Part shown: piece by piece, positions 21,712-22,714 of the stretch
Position numbering within the stretch: position 1 is the first letter of the stretch
Layout: each line of letters begins with the position of its first letter
DNA from: Atopobium sp.
Lineage (GTDB): Bacteria; Actinomycetota; Coriobacteriia; Coriobacteriales; Atopobiaceae
Direction of reading: 5' to 3'
Length of the DNA stretch: 22,714 nucleotides
Assembly: GCA_015259045.1 (NCBI GenBank)
Contig: JABZHD010000005.1
Span: 1 to 22,714 of the forward strand
The notes under the pieces: model-generated
Database searches by the model: none
What the model was told of the DNA's origin: nothing
Seen by the model: the letters and a program-made list of their open reading frames with translations, nothing else
Program-made: the position numbers and the translations under genes

Positions 21712-22714
21712 ATGGAACTTCACGAGGAATGTGGCGTCTTTGGAGTATGGGCGCCTGACCGTGACGTTGCTCGACTCACTTATTTTGCGCTGCACGCGCT
21801 GCAGCATCGCGGACAAGATTCTGCAGGTATAGCTGTCGGTGATGGCCAGACCGTGCTTATCAGAAAAGATACGGGCCTCGTAACTGAAGTTTTTAATAAC
21901 GACGATCTCAACGCAATGCCAGGTAAAGTGGCTATCGGCCACTGTCGCTACGGTACCGCGGGCGCCAAGGGCTGGGAGTCGGCCCAGCCACACATGTCAT
22001 CCATCGACGAGACCCTCATCGCCCTGGCTCACAACGGCACCCTCGTTAACTTTGACTCCTTGCGAGAAGAACTGTCTTCTCGCCAGATTTCCTTTAGATC
22101 CAACACAGATTCCGAGGTAGCAGCCCAGCTCATTGGCTACTTCACGCGTCAAACACACCGACTGCGCACCGGCATCGCCGCAACTATGAACCTCATCGAG
22201 GGCGGCTACGCCATGGTGCTCATCCGCGAGAACGCACTGTATGCGTTTAGGGACCCAAACGGCATCCGTCCGCTGGTACTTGGCCATATTGGCGAGGAGG
22301 GCGAGAATAACTGGGTGGTTGCATCCGAGACGTGCGCGCTGGATATTGTGGGTGCCACGTATGTGCGTGAAGTTGCTCCTGGCGAGATTATCCGCATCTC
22401 GGACAACGGCCTGTCTTCTGAGATGGGACTTGCTCCTCGTCAGCAGGCAGATTGCATTTTTGAACAGGTGTATTTCTCGCGCCCTGACTCTATTATCAGC
22501 GGCCGCTCGGTATATTCCGTCCGTCACCAGATGGGCCGTCAGCTGGCAAAAGAGACGCCAGCAGACGTTGATCTGGTAATTGGCGTGCCTGATTCTGGTG
22601 TTCCTGCAGCTGAGGGCTTTGCGCAAGAGTTGGACGTGCCATTTGGCACCGGTCTTATCAAGAATCGCTACGTTGCCAGGACATTCATTCAGCCTACACA
22701 GCAGCTTCGTGAGC
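21712..22714 (+). CDS. purF: Amidophosphoribosyltransferase, 5' part
   Basis: The first 334 codons of PurF, open to the window edge. PurF makes phosphoribosylamine from PRPP and glutamine, the first step of purine synthesis and the supplier of PurD's substrate. The short propeptide MELHEE precedes Cys7, the N-terminal nucleophile of the glutaminase domain; LQHRGQDSAGIA, GHCRYGTAG, AHNGTLVNF and FRDPNGIRPLVLG follow in place. The phosphoribosyltransferase domain begins before the edge, with VIGVPDSGVPAAEGFA as its start. ATG 21712 has GGAGGGG five bases upstream; an in-frame GTG at 21679 would lengthen the propeptide and is less likely. Confidence 0.96.
   Translation, partial: MELHEECGVFGVWAPDRDVARLTYFALHALQHRGQDSAGIAVGDGQTVLIRKDTGLVTEVFNNDDLNAMPGKVAIGHCRYGTAGAKGWESAQPHMSSIDETLIALAHNGTLVNFDSLREELSSRQISFRSNTDSEVAAQLIGYFTRQTHRLRTGIAATMNLIEGGYAMVLIRENALYAFRDPNGIRPLVLGHIGEEGENNWVVASETCALDIVGATYVREVAPGEIIRISDNGLSSEMGLAPRQQADCIFEQVYFSRPDSIISGRSVYSVRHQMGRQLAKETPADVDLVIGVPDSGVPAAEGFAQELDVPFGTGLIKNRYVARTFIQPTQQLRE

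Noticed and set aside
21997..22626. 209-codon minus-strand frame opposite purF
   Set aside because: Shadow of the purF coding sequence without its own site or domain.

Overview
The window reads as chromosomal DNA from a low-to-mid GC member of the Coriobacteriia (Actinomycetota), most like Atopobium/Lancefieldella or Olsenella. That placement is my inference from gene content and protein style: an rpsF-ssb-rpsR-(YybS-like)-rplI-dnaB-purA order, tRNAs with encoded CCA, a class B sortase, and a TRIC-type membrane protein. I could not run a database search. No phage, plasmid, CRISPR array or complete insertion sequence is visible.

Layout. 1-589: the 3' end of a GatZ/KbaZ-like aldolase subunit gene, closed by a strong terminator. 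759-1217: a small conserved-looking protein of unknown function. 1346-3184: typA/bipA, ended by a terminator whose stem is two inverted copies of the word TTCTCGCCA. 3348-4091 (minus): a TRIC/UPF0126 membrane protein, convergent with typA. 4218-4437: two tRNA-Ser genes (GGA and CGA anticodons) separated by a C(UACG)G hairpin. 4557-5975: a DUF4013-like membrane protein with a very long Pro/Ala tail. 6283-9050: the ribosomal/single-strand-binding operon rpsF-ssb-rpsR-yybS-like-rplI, with a hairpin leader that may be the S6:S18 autoregulatory site. 9051-9550: a repeat-rich, probably long leader before dnaB. 9551-10990 dnaB. 11132-12412 purA. 12416-14530: one reading frame joining a DegV-like domain to a complete PurD. 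14545-15390: a Nudix hydrolase with a long acidic N-terminus. 15397-17205: an ABC exporter half-transporter. 17418-18323: a single-pass membrane protein of unknown function. 18398-18893: a gene-poor stretch holding a 170-bp inverted-repeat element. 18894-19763 (minus): a pyridoxal/pyridoxamine kinase. 19880-20341 purE. 20589-21527: a class B sortase. 21712-end: purF, cut by the window edge.

How it fits together. Two themes dominate: translation/replication housekeeping (typA, tRNAs, S6, SSB, S18, L9, DnaB) and purine synthesis (purA, purD, purE, purF). The purine genes lie within 12 kb but in at least three transcription units, separated by a transporter, a vitamin B6 kinase and a sortase.

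Most notable observations: (1) the DegV-PurD fusion frame, with an internal ribosome binding site that could also yield free PurD; (2) a 9-base word, TTCTCGCCA, far more frequent than chance, present on both strands and in several reading frames, and paired as a terminator stem; (3) the 29-bp inverted-repeat element next to a possible transposase scrap; (4) several short tandem repeats directly upstream of dnaB, the sortase and the unknown membrane protein.
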